In this document: positions 1 to 8,281 of the stretch, in pieces | Numbering within the stretch: the stretch's first letter is position 1 | Layout of the letters: every line of letters begins with the position of its first letter | From: Betaproteobacteria bacterium | GTDB lineage: Bacteria; Pseudomonadota; Gammaproteobacteria; Burkholderiales; SG8-41 | Direction: 5' to 3' | NCBI GenBank assembly: GCA_016177355.1 | Contig: JACOVL010000059.1 | Coordinates: 1 to 21,602 of the forward strand | Length of the DNA stretch: 21,602 nt | The notes under the pieces: generated by a model | Told to the model about the DNA's origin: nothing | The model's input: only the letters and a program-made list of their open reading frames with translations | The model's database searches: none | Translations under genes and position numbers: made by a program

Positions 1-2673
1 CACCCCCAGCGGCACGGTGAGCATGATCACGAACGGGCTGACGAAGCTCTCGAACTGCGCCGACAGCACGAGATAGATGAAAACGAGCGCCAGCACGAAC
101 AGGAACAGCAACTGCGCGCCCGATTCGCGGAATTCGCGCGATTGGCCGTCGAGCTCGGTTTTCGCCTGCCTGCCGATCACTTCCTGCGCCGTCCGGTCCA
201 GGTAGTCGAGCGCCTCGCCCAGCGTGTAGCCGGGCATGATGCTTGCCGAAATGATCGCGGCGCGCTGGCGGTTGAAGTGGTTCAACTCCTTGGGCGCCAC
301 CGTCTCGCGTATCTTCACCAGGTTGGAGAGCTGCACCAATGCGCCATCGCGTCCGCGCACGTAGATCGCGGCGAGATCGTCCGGGCGCGTGCGGTTCCTG
401 TCCTCGAGTTTCACGATCACGTCGTACTGCTTGCCCTCGCGCTTGAAGCGCGTCACCTGCAAGCCGCCGAGCAGCGTCTCCAGGGTGTGGCCGATGGCCT
501 CGACATCGCTGCCCACCGTCGCGATCTTCTCGCGGTCGAGATCGACCGTGAGCTGCGGCTTGTTGAGCTTGAGGTCGGAATCCATGTTGGCGAGCCCGGG
601 GTTGGTGCGCGCTTTCGCCATCAATGCCTCGACGAAGCGGTCCAGCTCCCGGTAGGTCGGCGCCTGCACCACGAACTGCACCGGCGGGTTGCGGAAGCTC
701 TGCCCGAGCGAGGGTGGGTTGATCGGGAACGCGAGCACCCCGGGCATCGCGCCGAACATCCTGGGCATCAGCGCTTTCGTGATCTCCATCTGGCTCACCG
801 TGCGCTCGCCCCACGGCTTGAGCCGCACGAAGGACAGCGCGAAGTTGACCGGGTTCGGCTTCTCCAGCCCCGGCGCCACGAACACGAAGGAGCTGGTGAT
901 CTCCGGCACCTCGGAATACAACTTTTCCCACACCCGCGCGTAACCGTCGGTGTAATCGAGCGTGGCGCCGTCGGGCGCGATCATCACGCCGATGAAGAAC
1001 CCGCGGTCCTCGAGCGGCGCGAGCTCCTGCTTCTGCCACAAGCGCCAGCCGAGGAACGCGGCCACGATCATGCCGGCCATGAACACCGCGAACACGGTGA
1101 GGCGGTGACGCAGCGTGGCGGCAAGCACGGCGCGGTAGCCGCGGTTCATGCCGTTGAAAAAGCGCTCGGTGAGATTGAACAGCTCGCTGTGCCGCGCCTC
1201 GCGCCGCAGCAGCTTCGAGCACATCATCGGGGTGAGCGTGAGTGCGACGAACCCCGACACCAGCACCGCGCTCGCCACCGTCAGCGCGAACTCGGTGAAC
1301 AGGCGGCCGGTCGTGCCGGTGGAAAACGCCAGCGGCGCGAACACCGCCGCCAGCGTGATCGTCATCGCCACCACCGCGAATGCGATCTCGCGGCTGCCGG
1401 TGACCGCCGCCTTGAACGGCGGCATGCCCCCCTCGATGTGGCGGTGGATATTCTCCAGCACCACGATCGCGTCGTCCACCACCAGCCCGACCGCGAGCAC
1501 GATGCCGAGCAGCGTCAGCACATTGATCGTGAAGCCCATCAGGAACATGATGAAGAACGCGCCGATCAGCGACACCGGGATCGTCACGAACGGGATCAGC
1601 GTCGCGCGCAGGGAGCGCAGGAACAGGTAGATCACCAGCACCACCAGCACCAGCGCCGCCGCCAGCGTTTCGTATACCGCGGTGATCGAGGCCTCGATGA
1701 ACACCGAGGAATCGAACGCCATATACAGCCGCATGCCGGGCGGCAGCCCCTGCTCGACCCGGGGCAGTACTTTTTTCACCGCCCGCGCCACTTCGAGCGT
1801 GTTGGCGGTGGACTGCTTGACGATGCCCAGCCCCACCGTGGGCCGGCCGTTCACCCGCAGCGCGTTGCGGTCGTCCTGCGCGCCCAGCTCGGCGCGCCCG
1901 ATGTCCTTCAGCCGCACCGGGTAACCGCGCACTTCCGTGACGATCATTTCGCTGAACTGTCCGGCGGTGCGCAAGTCGCTGTCGGCGAGCACCGTGAACT
2001 CGCGGTCGCGGCTTTCGATGCGCCCCGAGGGCAGTTCCACGTTCTGACGGCGCAGCGCGGCCTCGACATCCTGTGCGGTAAGCCCGTAACCCGCGAGCCG
2101 GTCGCGGTCGAGCCAGAGGCGCATCGCGTAGCGCCGCTCGCCCCCGATGATCACGCTCGCCACGCCCGGCATTGTTTTCAGCGTGTCGGCGATGTAGCGG
2201 TCGGCGTAGTCCGTGATCTCGAGCGGGCCGTGGCGGTCGCTGAAGAGCGCGACCCACATGATCGCCTGCGCGTCGGCCTCGATCTTCGCCACCACCGGCT
2301 CGTCCGCCGCCACCGGCAGCAGGCCGCGCACGCGCGCGACCCGGTCGCGCACGTCGTTCGCCGCCGCGTCGGAATCGCGCTGGAGCGTGAACTCCACCGT
2401 GATGGTGCTCACTTCCTCGCGGCTCACCGACTTGATGGTGCGGATGCCCTCGATGCCGGAGATCGAGTCCTCGAGCGGCTGCGTGATCTGGCTTTCCACC
2501 ACCTGCGCGCTCGCGCCCTTGTAGACGGTGCGCACCGAGGCGACCGGCGTGTCTATCTTCGGGTACTCGCGCACCGACAGGCGCTGGAACGAAATGACGC
2601 CGAGCAGGATGATGACGAGGCTCATCACCGTCGCCAGCACCGGGCGGCGGATCGAGAGTTCCGGCAGGAACAT
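1..2673 (-). CDS. RND multidrug efflux permease (AcrB/HAE1 family), 3' end cut by window edge
   Basis: Inner-membrane proton/drug antiporter subunit of a tripartite efflux pump. I translated 891 codons from the ATG at 2671-2673; the frame stays open to base 1, so about 140 residues of a roughly 1030-residue protein lie outside. The N-terminus (MFLPELSIRRPVLATVMS) is typical for the family: a short cytoplasmic helix then TM1. The paired acidic residues of TM4, equivalent to AcrB Asp407/Asp408, are present as Asp400-Asp401 (bases 1471-1476) in GLVVDDAIVVLEN, so proton translocation should be intact. It lies 6 nt downstream of the adaptor gene and is surely co-transcribed with it. An outer-membrane factor may follow beyond the edge. 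Substrate cannot be told from sequence. Confidence 0.95.
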   Translation of the reverse strand, partial: MFLPELSIRRPVLATVMSLVIILLGVISFQRLSVREYPKIDTPVASVRTVYKGASAQVVESQITQPLEDSISGIEGIRTIKSVSREEVSTITVEFTLQRDSDAAANDVRDRVARVRGLLPVAADEPVVAKIEADAQAIMWVALFSDRHGPLEITDYADRYIADTLKTMPGVASVIIGGERRYAMRLWLDRDRLAGYGLTAQDVEAALRRQNVELPSGRIESRDREFTVLADSDLRTAGQFSEMIVTEVRGYPVRLKDIGRAELGAQDDRNALRVNGRPTVGLGIVKQSTANTLEVARAVKKVLPRVEQGLPPGMRLYMAFDSSVFIEASITAVYETLAAALVLVVLVIYLFLRSLRATLIPFVTIPVSLIGAFFIMFLMGFTINVLTLLGIVLAVGLVVDDAIVVLENIHRHIEGGMPPFKAAVTGSREIAFAVVAMTITLAAVFAPLAFSTGTTGRLFTEFALTVASAVLVSGFVALTLTPMMCSKLLRREARHSELFNLTERFFNGMNRGYRAVLAATLRHRLTVFAVFMAGMIVAAFLGWRLWQKQELAPLEDRGFFIGVMIAPDGATLDYTDGYARVWEKLYSEVPEITSSFVFVAPGLEKPNPVNFALSFVRLKPWGERTVSQMEITKALMPRMFGAMPGVLAFPINPPSLGQSFRNPPVQFVVQAPTYRELDRFVEALMAKARTNPGLANMDSDLKLNKPQLTVDLDREKIATVGSDVEAIGHTLETLLGGLQVTRFKREGKQYDVIVKLEDRNRTRPDDLAAIYVRGRDGALVQLSNLVKIRETVAPKELNHFNRQRAAIISASIMPGYTLGEALDYLDRTAQEVIGRQAKTELDGQSREFRESGAQLLFLFVLALVFIYLVLSAQFESFVSPFVIMLTVPLGV

Positions 2674-2679
2674 GCAGGA

Positions 2680-3765
2680 CTATCCTTTGGGCGCCGGGGG
2701 CGGGGGCACCGCCGGCGGTTTGTCCGGCAGCACCATGACGGGGGTTCCGTCCTGCAGCTTCAACTGCCCGTCGGTCACCACGAGTTCCCCGGGCTTGAGG
2801 CCGCGGACGATCTCGACCTGGCCGGGCGTGCGGCTGCCGAGGCCGACTTCGGTGAGCGACGCTTTCCCGTCCACCACGCGGAACACGAAATTCTTGTCGC
2901 CGCGCGGCACGAGCGCCTGTTCCGGGACGAGCATCGCCTTGTCGTTGGAGCCGAGCTCGAGCGTGACGCGCGCGAACATCCCGGGCCGCAGCTTCAGGCC
3001 CTTGTTTCCCACGCGGCCGCGCAACTGGACGGTGCGCGTCTTGTCGTCCACTGCGGTTTCTAAGGCATACACCCGCCCGCTGAAATGCTCGCCGGGAAAT
3101 GCGTCCACCCGCACCGCCACCGGCTGGTCGCGGCGGATTTTTCCGAGATAGACCTCGGGCACGCGGAAATCGAGCTTCATCGCGTCGATCTTGTCGAGGC
3201 GCACGATGTCCTCACCCGCCTTGAGGTAGGCGCCGGCGCTCACCTGGCGCAAGCCCACGGTGCCCGCGAACGGCGCCCGGATCTCGGTCTTGGCGGCGCG
3301 CGCCTCGTTTTCCTGGCGCTGCGCGGACGCTTTCTTGTACGCCTCGCGCGCGTCCTCGAGCGCCTGCTGGCTGATGAAGTTCTTCTTGAAGAGCTCGGCT
3401 GCCCGCTCCGCCCGCTGCCCGGTCAGCCGCTCGTCGGCCCTGCTCGCCGCGAGCTGCGCCTGGACCTCGGTTGCGTCGAGCGAAACCAATCTGGCGCCGG
3501 CCGCCACCGCCTGGCCTTCGTTGAAATGGATCGCCGCCACCCGCCCCGCGACTTCGGGACGGATCATGACGGATTCGTTCGCCAGCAGGGTCCCGACCGC
3601 GGTGACGTCGCTCGTCACCGTGCCGACTTTCACCGGCGCCGCCTTGACCGGCAGACCCATCGACTTGCCCGGCGGTTTGCCGCCCTGCGCCCGCAAGGCG
3701 GCCGGAGCGCCGGCAAGCGTTGAAAGCGCGGCCAGAACGACCGCGGATACGAATGTCTTTCGCAT
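2680..3765 (-). CDS. RND efflux periplasmic adaptor (membrane fusion protein, HlyD/AcrA family)
   Basis: Periplasmic adaptor that links the RND permease to an outer-membrane channel. The 361-residue product starts with a signal peptide (MRKTFVSAVVLAALSTLAGAP, cleavage probably near ALRAQ). A split lipoyl/barrel-sandwich domain follows (first half about residues 60-95, second half about 160-190, with RAPFAGTVGLRQVSAGAYL), interrupted by an alpha-helical hairpin rich in Ala, Glu and Arg (about 95-160). Beta-barrel and membrane-proximal domains complete it, and the tail is Pro-rich (PPAVPPPPAPKG). No lipobox is seen, so it is probably soluble rather than a lipoprotein. It is first in the pump operon, 13 nt after the thioredoxin stop and just past the terminator there, so it probably has its own promoter inside the thioredoxin gene. 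Confidence 0.93.
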   Translation of the reverse strand: MRKTFVSAVVLAALSTLAGAPAALRAQGGKPPGKSMGLPVKAAPVKVGTVTSDVTAVGTLLANESVMIRPEVAGRVAAIHFNEGQAVAAGARLVSLDATEVQAQLAASRADERLTGQRAERAAELFKKNFISQQALEDAREAYKKASAQRQENEARAAKTEIRAPFAGTVGLRQVSAGAYLKAGEDIVRLDKIDAMKLDFRVPEVYLGKIRRDQPVAVRVDAFPGEHFSGRVYALETAVDDKTRTVQLRGRVGNKGLKLRPGMFARVTLELGSNDKAMLVPEQALVPRGDKNFVFRVVDGKASLTEVGLGSRTPGQVEIVRGLKPGELVVTDGQLKLQDGTPVMVLPDKPPAVPPPPAPKG

Positions 3766-3778
3766 GGCCGGCGAAGCG

Positions 3779-3819
3779 TCAAAAACAGCCGCGGGACGCC
3801 ACCTCGCCCGCGGCTTTTT
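3779..3819. terminator. Intrinsic terminator embedded in the 3' end of the thioredoxin gene
   Basis: A perfect 9-bp stem, AGCCGCGGG (3787-3795) with CCCGCGGCT (3807-3815), has an 11-nt loop. On the minus strand it is followed by G and five T (3781-3785) that run into the TGA stop. On the plus strand it is followed directly by a T run (3815-3819). The hairpin encodes the last thioredoxin residues, so coding and termination are superimposed. It separates the ndh-thioredoxin unit from the efflux operon. Confidence 0.8.
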
Positions 3820-4174
3820 CCTGCCCGGCGATTTCCTTGTGCACCTTTTCCATGTCGAGCGCGCGCGCCTGGCGGATGACGCTTTCCAGGCCTTCCGCCG
3901 GCAGCGCGCCGGCCTGCGCGAACAGGACCACTTTCTCCCGGAACAGCATCACGTAGGGAATCGAGCGGATGTTGAACGTTGCCGCGAGCTCCTGCTCGTC
4001 GTCGGCGTTGACCTTGCCGAACACGATGCCGCCGTGCTTCCCGGAGGCCGCCTCGAAAACCGGCGCGAAGCTCTTGCACGGCCCGCACCACGCCGCCCAG
4101 AAGTCCACGATCACCATGTCGTTGCCGGTGACGACTTGCTCAAAATTGCCCTTGGTCAGCTCGACGGTAGCCAC
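3779..4174 (-). CDS. Thioredoxin with C-terminal extension
   Basis: Cytoplasmic thiol-disulfide oxidoreductase. I prefer the GTG start at 4174 (131 residues) because GGAG lies 6 nt upstream of it. The upstream ATG at 4228 has no Shine-Dalgarno site, abuts the ndh stop and would add a non-homologous leader. The active site WCGPC has Cys30 and Cys33, and the cis-proline loop is present (SIPY, Pro73), so the fold and redox site look complete. The product is about 20 residues longer than E. coli TrxA because of a charged tail (from about ALDMEKVHKE) ending in Gly-Cys-Phe. The DNA for that last stretch also forms an intrinsic terminator (see 3779-3819). It lies just downstream of ndh on the same strand. 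Confidence 0.9.
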   Translation of the reverse strand: MATVELTKGNFEQVVTGNDMVIVDFWAAWCGPCKSFAPVFEAASGKHGGIVFGKVNADDEQELAATFNIRSIPYVMLFREKVVLFAQAGALPAEGLESVIRQARALDMEKVHKEIAGQEKAAGEVASRGCF

Positions 4175-4228
4175 CGCGCGCTCCAATAAAAGTTCGGGAT
4201 CATAACATGGCGCTCGCCCACGCATCAC

Positions 4229-5542
4229 CTAGTGAAGCTTGACGCGCGGCTCGGTGCGGCGCGTGATGATCTTGGCGAGTGTGTCCAGCACCACCTTGGC
4301 GAGGCCGTGCAAGGCGTAGAGATGCATGCGGTAGAGCGAGACGTACATCAGCCGGGCGAACAGGCCCTCGATGAATAGGGTGCCGCCGAGCAACGCCCCC
4401 ATCAGGCTGCCGACGGTGGAGTACTCGCCGAGCGAGACGAGCGAGCCGAAGTCGCGGTAGCGCCACGGCTTGACGGGCTCGCCGGCGATGCGGCGCGACA
4501 GCATGCGGGCAAGGTGCGAGGCTTGTTGATGCGCCGCCTGCGCGGTCGGCGGCACGACGCGCTCGTGCCCGGGCCACGGGCAGCTCGCACAGTCGCCGAA
4601 AGCAAAAATGTCGGGATCGCGGGTGGTTTCGAGCGTTTCCCTGACGACCAGCTGGTTCAGGCGGTTGGTTTCGAGTCCGCCGAGGTCCTTCAGGAACCCG
4701 GGCGCCATGATGCCCGCGGCCCAAACCGTCAGCTCCGCCGGCACGCGCTTGCCGCTGGCGGTCACCACGCCGGTAGCCGCCACTTCCGTCACGCGCTCGC
4801 CCGTCAGCACCCGCACGTTGAGCCCGCGCAGCAGTTTCTCGGCCGCCTTCGACAGCCGCTCCGGCACCGCCGGCAGGATGCGCGGCGCCGCCTCGATCAG
4901 CGTCAGCTGCATGTCCTTCTCCGGATCGATCTTGTCGAGGCCGTAGGCGACCAGCTCGCGCGTGGTCTTGTGCAGCTCCGCCGCCAGCTCGACCCCGGTC
5001 GCACCCGCGCCGATGATCGCGACCTTGAGCTGCTCGGGACGCAGCGGCTCGCGCTGCGCGTTGGCGCGGATGCAGGCGTTGACCAAACGTTTGTGGAACC
5101 GCTCCGCCTGCTCCGGCATGTCGAGGCTCAACGCATGCTCGCGCGCGCCCGGCGTGCCGAAATCGTTGGTGTGGCTGCCGACCGCGATCACCAGCGTGTC
5201 GTAGGGAATCTCGCGGCGCGGAATCAACTCCCGGCCGTCTTCGTCGTGGGTCGGCGCAGCGCTCACGACTTTCCGCTTGCGGTCGAGGCCGTCCATCTCG
5301 CCGAGCCGGAAGCGGAAATGGTGCCAGCGCGCCTGTGCGAGATAGTTGAGCGCGTGATGGTCGAGATCCATGCTGCCGGCGGCGAACTCGTGCAGCAGCG
5401 GCTTCCACAGGTGCGTGCGCGAGCGGTCCACCAGCGTGACGCGCGCCCGGCCCCTGCGCCCGAGCGTGTCGCCGAGCCGCGTCGCGAGCTCCAGCCCGCC
5501 CGCGCCGCCGCCGACGATGACGATGTGGTGGGCGTCCGCCAT
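4229..5542 (-). CDS. ndh: Type II NADH:quinone oxidoreductase (NDH-2)
   Basis: Single-subunit, non-proton-pumping flavoenzyme that passes electrons from NADH to quinone on the inner face of the membrane. The FAD-binding Rossmann motif is at the N-terminus (HHIVIVGGGAGGLELATRLG). A second dinucleotide fold for NADH follows (VAIIGAGATGVELAAEL), then the conserved WAAGI segment and the second FAD motif (DIFAFGDCASCP). A C-terminal amphipathic/hydrophobic stretch (RLMYVSLYRMHLYALHGLAK) should anchor it to the membrane. At 437 residues it has normal length. I chose the ATG at 5542: the alternative ATG at 5551 lies directly against a consensus TATAAT (5552-5557), which would place transcription start downstream of it. 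The gene is divergent from the Bug protein gene at 5605. Confidence 0.93.
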   Translation of the reverse strand: MADAHHIVIVGGGAGGLELATRLGDTLGRRGRARVTLVDRSRTHLWKPLLHEFAAGSMDLDHHALNYLAQARWHHFRFRLGEMDGLDRKRKVVSAAPTHDEDGRELIPRREIPYDTLVIAVGSHTNDFGTPGAREHALSLDMPEQAERFHKRLVNACIRANAQREPLRPEQLKVAIIGAGATGVELAAELHKTTRELVAYGLDKIDPEKDMQLTLIEAAPRILPAVPERLSKAAEKLLRGLNVRVLTGERVTEVAATGVVTASGKRVPAELTVWAAGIMAPGFLKDLGGLETNRLNQLVVRETLETTRDPDIFAFGDCASCPWPGHERVVPPTAQAAHQQASHLARMLSRRIAGEPVKPWRYRDFGSLVSLGEYSTVGSLMGALLGGTLFIEGLFARLMYVSLYRMHLYALHGLAKVVLDTLAKIITRRTEPRVKLH

Positions 5543-5551
5543 ATTCCCCAT

Positions 5552-5557
5552 ATTATA
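5552..5557 (-). promoter_or_regulatory. Consensus -10 box for ndh (near-leaderless transcript)
   Basis: The minus strand reads TATAAT here, a perfect sigma-70 -10 hexamer in AT-rich sequence inside GC-rich DNA. About 7 nt downstream, transcription would begin near 5545, only some 3 nt before the ATG at 5542. No convincing -35 box was found at 17 bp. The divergent Bug gene has a weaker candidate -10 (TAGAAT, 5569-5574, plus strand) in the same 62-bp divergent region. Confidence 0.5.
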
Positions 5558-5604
5558 GATACAGGGGTTAGAATCGCTTGCATCCCACCAGGTCGGAGAT
5601 CACC

Positions 5605-6567
5605 GTGCTCAAACTGACAATTGCGATTCTGTGCGCAGTCGTTGCGTCCAGCGCCGCCGCGCAGAATTTTCCGGCCCGGCCGATACGCGTCGTCGTGCCG
5701 TTCGCGCCCGGCGGCAACGTGGACATCAACGCGCGCAACATCGCGCCGGGGCTGACCGAGCTGCTCGGGCAGCCGGTGGTCGTGGACAACCGCGCCGGCG
5801 CCGGCGGCACGATCGGCACCGACGTGGTGGCGAAAGCGCCGCCCGACGGCCACACGCTGCTCGTCGCATCGAGCAGCATCATGACCAACGGCCCGGCGCT
5901 GTACCCTAAGCTGCCTTACGACATCGTCCGCGATTTCGCCCCTGTGGGCCGCATCGCCGTCGTCCCGCTCGCCATCGTGGTCCACCCCTCGCTGCCGGCG
6001 AAGAACACCAGGGAATTGATCGCCGTCGCCAAGGCGCAGGGCGGCAACTTGCTGATGGCCAACGCCGGCGTCGGCACGACCAATCATCTCATCGCCGAGT
6101 TGTTCATGATCCGCACCGGCGCCCGCATGACGCTGGTGCCGTACAAGGGCAGCGCGCCGGCGCTGATCGACCTCGTGGCCGGCCACGTGTACGCGCACGT
6201 GGACCAGATTTCCTCGGCGCTGCCTTATATCAAGTCCGGCAGGATACGGGCGGTGGCGGTGACTACTGCGAGGCGCGCGGCGGCGCTGCCCGAGGTGCCG
6301 ACGCTCGCGGAATCGGGCGTGCCCGGTTTCGACGCGAGCACGGTGACCGGCCTGCTGGCGCCCTCCGCGACACCGCGAGAAATCGTCGCCAGGCTGAACA
6401 GCGCTCTCGTCAAGACCCTTGCCTCGCCCGCGCTCAAGGACCGCTTCGCCGCTCTCGGCGCGGAGGTCCAGTCGAGCACCGGCGAGGAGCTCGGCGCGTG
6501 GATCAAGGAAGACCTCGCCAAGTGGGTGAAGGTGGTCAAGCAGGCCGGCATCAAGCTCGAGCTTTGA
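5605..6567 (+). CDS. Bug/TctC-family periplasmic solute-binding protein
   Basis: Periplasmic binding protein of the tripartite tricarboxylate transporter type; such proteins bind small carboxylated ligands and are often encoded without membrane partners. The GTG at 5605 is preferred, with GGAG 6 nt upstream; the TTG at 5578 has no Shine-Dalgarno site. The 320-residue product has a signal peptide (VLKLTIAILCAVVASSAAAQ, cleavage after AAA) and the family landmarks: PIRVVVPFAPGG, then VVDNRAGAGGTIGTDVVAKAPPDGHT, then LVPYKGSAPAL, then the EVPTLAESGVPGF segment near residue 235. No TctA/TctB membrane gene is nearby, so it is an orphan binding protein, as is common in Burkholderiales. The ligand is unknown. 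It converges on the rhodanese-like gene 48 nt away. Confidence 0.92.
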   Translation: MLKLTIAILCAVVASSAAAQNFPARPIRVVVPFAPGGNVDINARNIAPGLTELLGQPVVVDNRAGAGGTIGTDVVAKAPPDGHTLLVASSSIMTNGPALYPKLPYDIVRDFAPVGRIAVVPLAIVVHPSLPAKNTRELIAVAKAQGGNLLMANAGVGTTNHLIAELFMIRTGARMTLVPYKGSAPALIDLVAGHVYAHVDQISSALPYIKSGRIRAVAVTTARRAAALPEVPTLAESGVPGFDASTVTGLLAPSATPREIVARLNSALVKTLASPALKDRFAALGAEVQSSTGEELGAWIKEDLAKWVKVVKQAGIKLEL

Positions 6568-6615
6568 TGCCGCGCGCCCGCTGCCCGCGCTCGGCGCGGA
6601 AAACGGAAGGGTGAT

Positions 6616-7179
6616 TCATTCCTTCCAGAAGAACGGGTCGGACTGCGTCATCGGCAGGCCCGCGGTGCGCCAGGCCGCGATGCCGCCGCGGTACCACATG
6701 ACGTTGGTGTAGCCGGCGGCGATCGCGCGCAGCGCGGCGTTGTACGAGAGCCAGCACTGCGAATCCACGCAGAAAAACACCATCGGCCGGCCCTTGTCGC
6801 CGCCCGCGAACTTGGCGATCGCCTCCAGAAAGCGCTTCTCTTCGTCCCGGGACAGTTCGCCGTCGCCGCCCGCGAGCATCCAGAACGCGCCCGAGAGCGT
6901 GCGGTGGACGCCGCCGCCCAGCACGTCTATCAGGTACGGCCGCGGCTCTTTTTCCAGCATCGCCTTGAGCTCCAGCGTGGTCACGACCTTGCCGCCGGGT
7001 ATCGTGCGCGGCGTGGGCGCGTGGTAGTCGGCGGTGCGCAACTGCCTGGCCGCGGCGACGCCCCAGTCGCGGTCCTCGTCGGCAAACGCCGCCGGCTGGG
7101 CGGAGGCATGGGCGGCCCAGAGCGCTCCGGCCAGCACGACCGTAGCCTGCAGCAACTCGCGGATAAATGTCTTGCTCAT
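6616..7179 (-). CDS. Exported rhodanese-like protein with C-x4-C-W motif
   Basis: The 187-residue product begins with a signal peptide (MSKTFIRELLQATVVLAGALWAAHASAQ); I therefore start at the ATG at 7179 rather than the longer reading frame to 7458, whose extra N-terminus is Arg/Ser-rich noise. The rest resembles a rhodanese fold: YLIDVLGG near residue 82, a possible active-site strand VFFCVDSQCWLSYNAA (Cys137, Cys142, Trp143), then GYTNVMWYRGGIAAW with the usual GG-x-x-x-W ending. The Cys/Trp pattern with following SYNAA is reminiscent of the CXXCW proteins linked to PQQ-dependent catabolism, but the spacing is C-x4-C and no PQQ enzyme gene is in the window. A periplasmic sulfur- or redox-related role is inferred; substrate unknown. 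Confidence 0.75.
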   Translation of the reverse strand: MSKTFIRELLQATVVLAGALWAAHASAQPAAFADEDRDWGVAAARQLRTADYHAPTPRTIPGGKVVTTLELKAMLEKEPRPYLIDVLGGGVHRTLSGAFWMLAGGDGELSRDEEKRFLEAIAKFAGGDKGRPMVFFCVDSQCWLSYNAALRAIAAGYTNVMWYRGGIAAWRTAGLPMTQSDPFFWKE

Positions 7180-7219
7180 GACTGCCCCCCGTTGGTCGTC
7201 ACCCGCCGGAGTGTCAAGT

Positions 7220-8128
7220 TTAGCGCATCCGCCCCTGTTTCCGCAGCGCCGCCTGCTGCAAGCGGCCGCGGATCTGCAGAACCGCCTCGCGTGCGGCCTC
7301 CTCCCCGGCGGCGATGTTAGCCGTCTTCCGCTCGAAATCGAGCATGCGGGTGCGGACCGTGCGCGGGGTGATGACGACATCCGCGGTGTCGAGCTCTTCG
7401 GCGAGCAGCGCGTAGCGCCCTCCCCGGCCGTCGCGCGCCGTCGGGCCGTTTTCGGCATTGCGCGCCTGCGCGAACCACGAGACGTCCACCGCGATCACGA
7501 CGTCGGCGCCCATCTCGCGCGCGAGCTTGACCGGCACCGGGCTCACGAGCCCGCCGTCCAGGTACTCCTCGCCGTTGATCACCGGCGGCACGAACAGATC
7601 GGGCACGCTGGCGGAAGCGCGCACCGCGAGCCCGGTATCGCCGCGGTTGAACACCGTCATGCGCCGGCTGCCCGCCTGCGTCGCGACCACCGCGAACGGC
7701 TTCGCCAGCCGCTCGATCGGTTTGTCGTCGAGCATGCGGTTGACGAAATCCTGCAGCGCTTCGCCCTTCACCCAGCCCTTGCCGAACAGCACGAAATCCA
7801 CCAGGTCGTCCCTGCCCAGGGCGAGCGCGACCCCCTCCAGGGCGCGGCCCGAGTAGCCCCCGGCGTAGAGCGCGGCGACGACCGCTCCGGAGCTGGTGCC
7901 GGTGACGATGTCGGGAACGATGCCCGCCTCCTCCAGCGCCTTGATCACGCCGACGTGGGCGAAGCCGCGCGCGCCGCCGCTGCCGAGCGCGAGCGCGACG
8001 AGCGGCCGCTCCGACCTGAGCGGCACGATCGCCGCCTCGCGCGGCGCGCGCTCGCCGGTGTAGTCGGCCGGAAACAGCGCGCAGGCCGCAACCAGCACGA
8101 CGGCGGAGACGATGAGGAAGAGGCGCAT
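7220..8128 (-). CDS. Patatin-like phospholipase lipoprotein (RssA/NTE type)
   Basis: Predicted serine lipid acyl hydrolase with a Ser-Asp dyad. The patatin signature is complete: the oxyanion-hole motif GSGGARGFAHVGV near residue 50, the nucleophile elbow GTSSG with Ser79, and the DGG motif (LDGGLVSPVP) with Asp191. The N-terminus has a lipoprotein signal peptide (MRLFLIVSAVVLVAAC) with a lipobox LVAAC and lipidated Cys16, so the enzyme should be membrane-anchored in the periplasm. The length of 302 residues is normal. The ATG at 8128 is used; a GTG one codon upstream is equally possible, and neither has a clear Shine-Dalgarno site. It is upstream of the rhodanese-like gene on the same strand with a 40-nt gap, so the two may be co-transcribed. 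Confidence 0.9.
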   Translation of the reverse strand: MRLFLIVSAVVLVAACALFPADYTGERAPREAAIVPLRSERPLVALALGSGGARGFAHVGVIKALEEAGIVPDIVTGTSSGAVVAALYAGGYSGRALEGVALALGRDDLVDFVLFGKGWVKGEALQDFVNRMLDDKPIERLAKPFAVVATQAGSRRMTVFNRGDTGLAVRASASVPDLFVPPVINGEEYLDGGLVSPVPVKLAREMGADVVIAVDVSWFAQARNAENGPTARDGRGGRYALLAEELDTADVVITPRTVRTRMLDFERKTANIAAGEEAAREAVLQIRGRLQQAALRKQGRMR

Positions 8129-8281
8129 CACTGAAGGGATTGTAATTGAAAGCGTTATCCCAATGACAGCCTTCCCCTTCCCGGGCTCCCTCGCGGTCGG
8201 TTGCTTTCACCGGGCAAACCGGACAGAATGCGGAACAATACGCGCGGCCCACCGCGCGCGACTCTCAAGACAGGAGGAACG

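Noticed and set aside
142..3063. 973-codon plus-strand ORF
   Set aside because: It is antisense to the RND permease and adaptor genes. Its product is His/Arg/Asp-rich low-complexity sequence typical of shadow frames in high-GC DNA.
4200..5408. 402-codon minus-strand ORF in the ndh region
   Set aside because: Same strand but different frame from ndh; the Arg/Ala-rich product has no motifs.
6570..6599. Terminator between the first Bug gene and the rhodanese-like gene
   Set aside because: CCGCGC and GCGCGG can pair but around an 18-nt GC-rich loop and without a T run on either strand; too weak to call.
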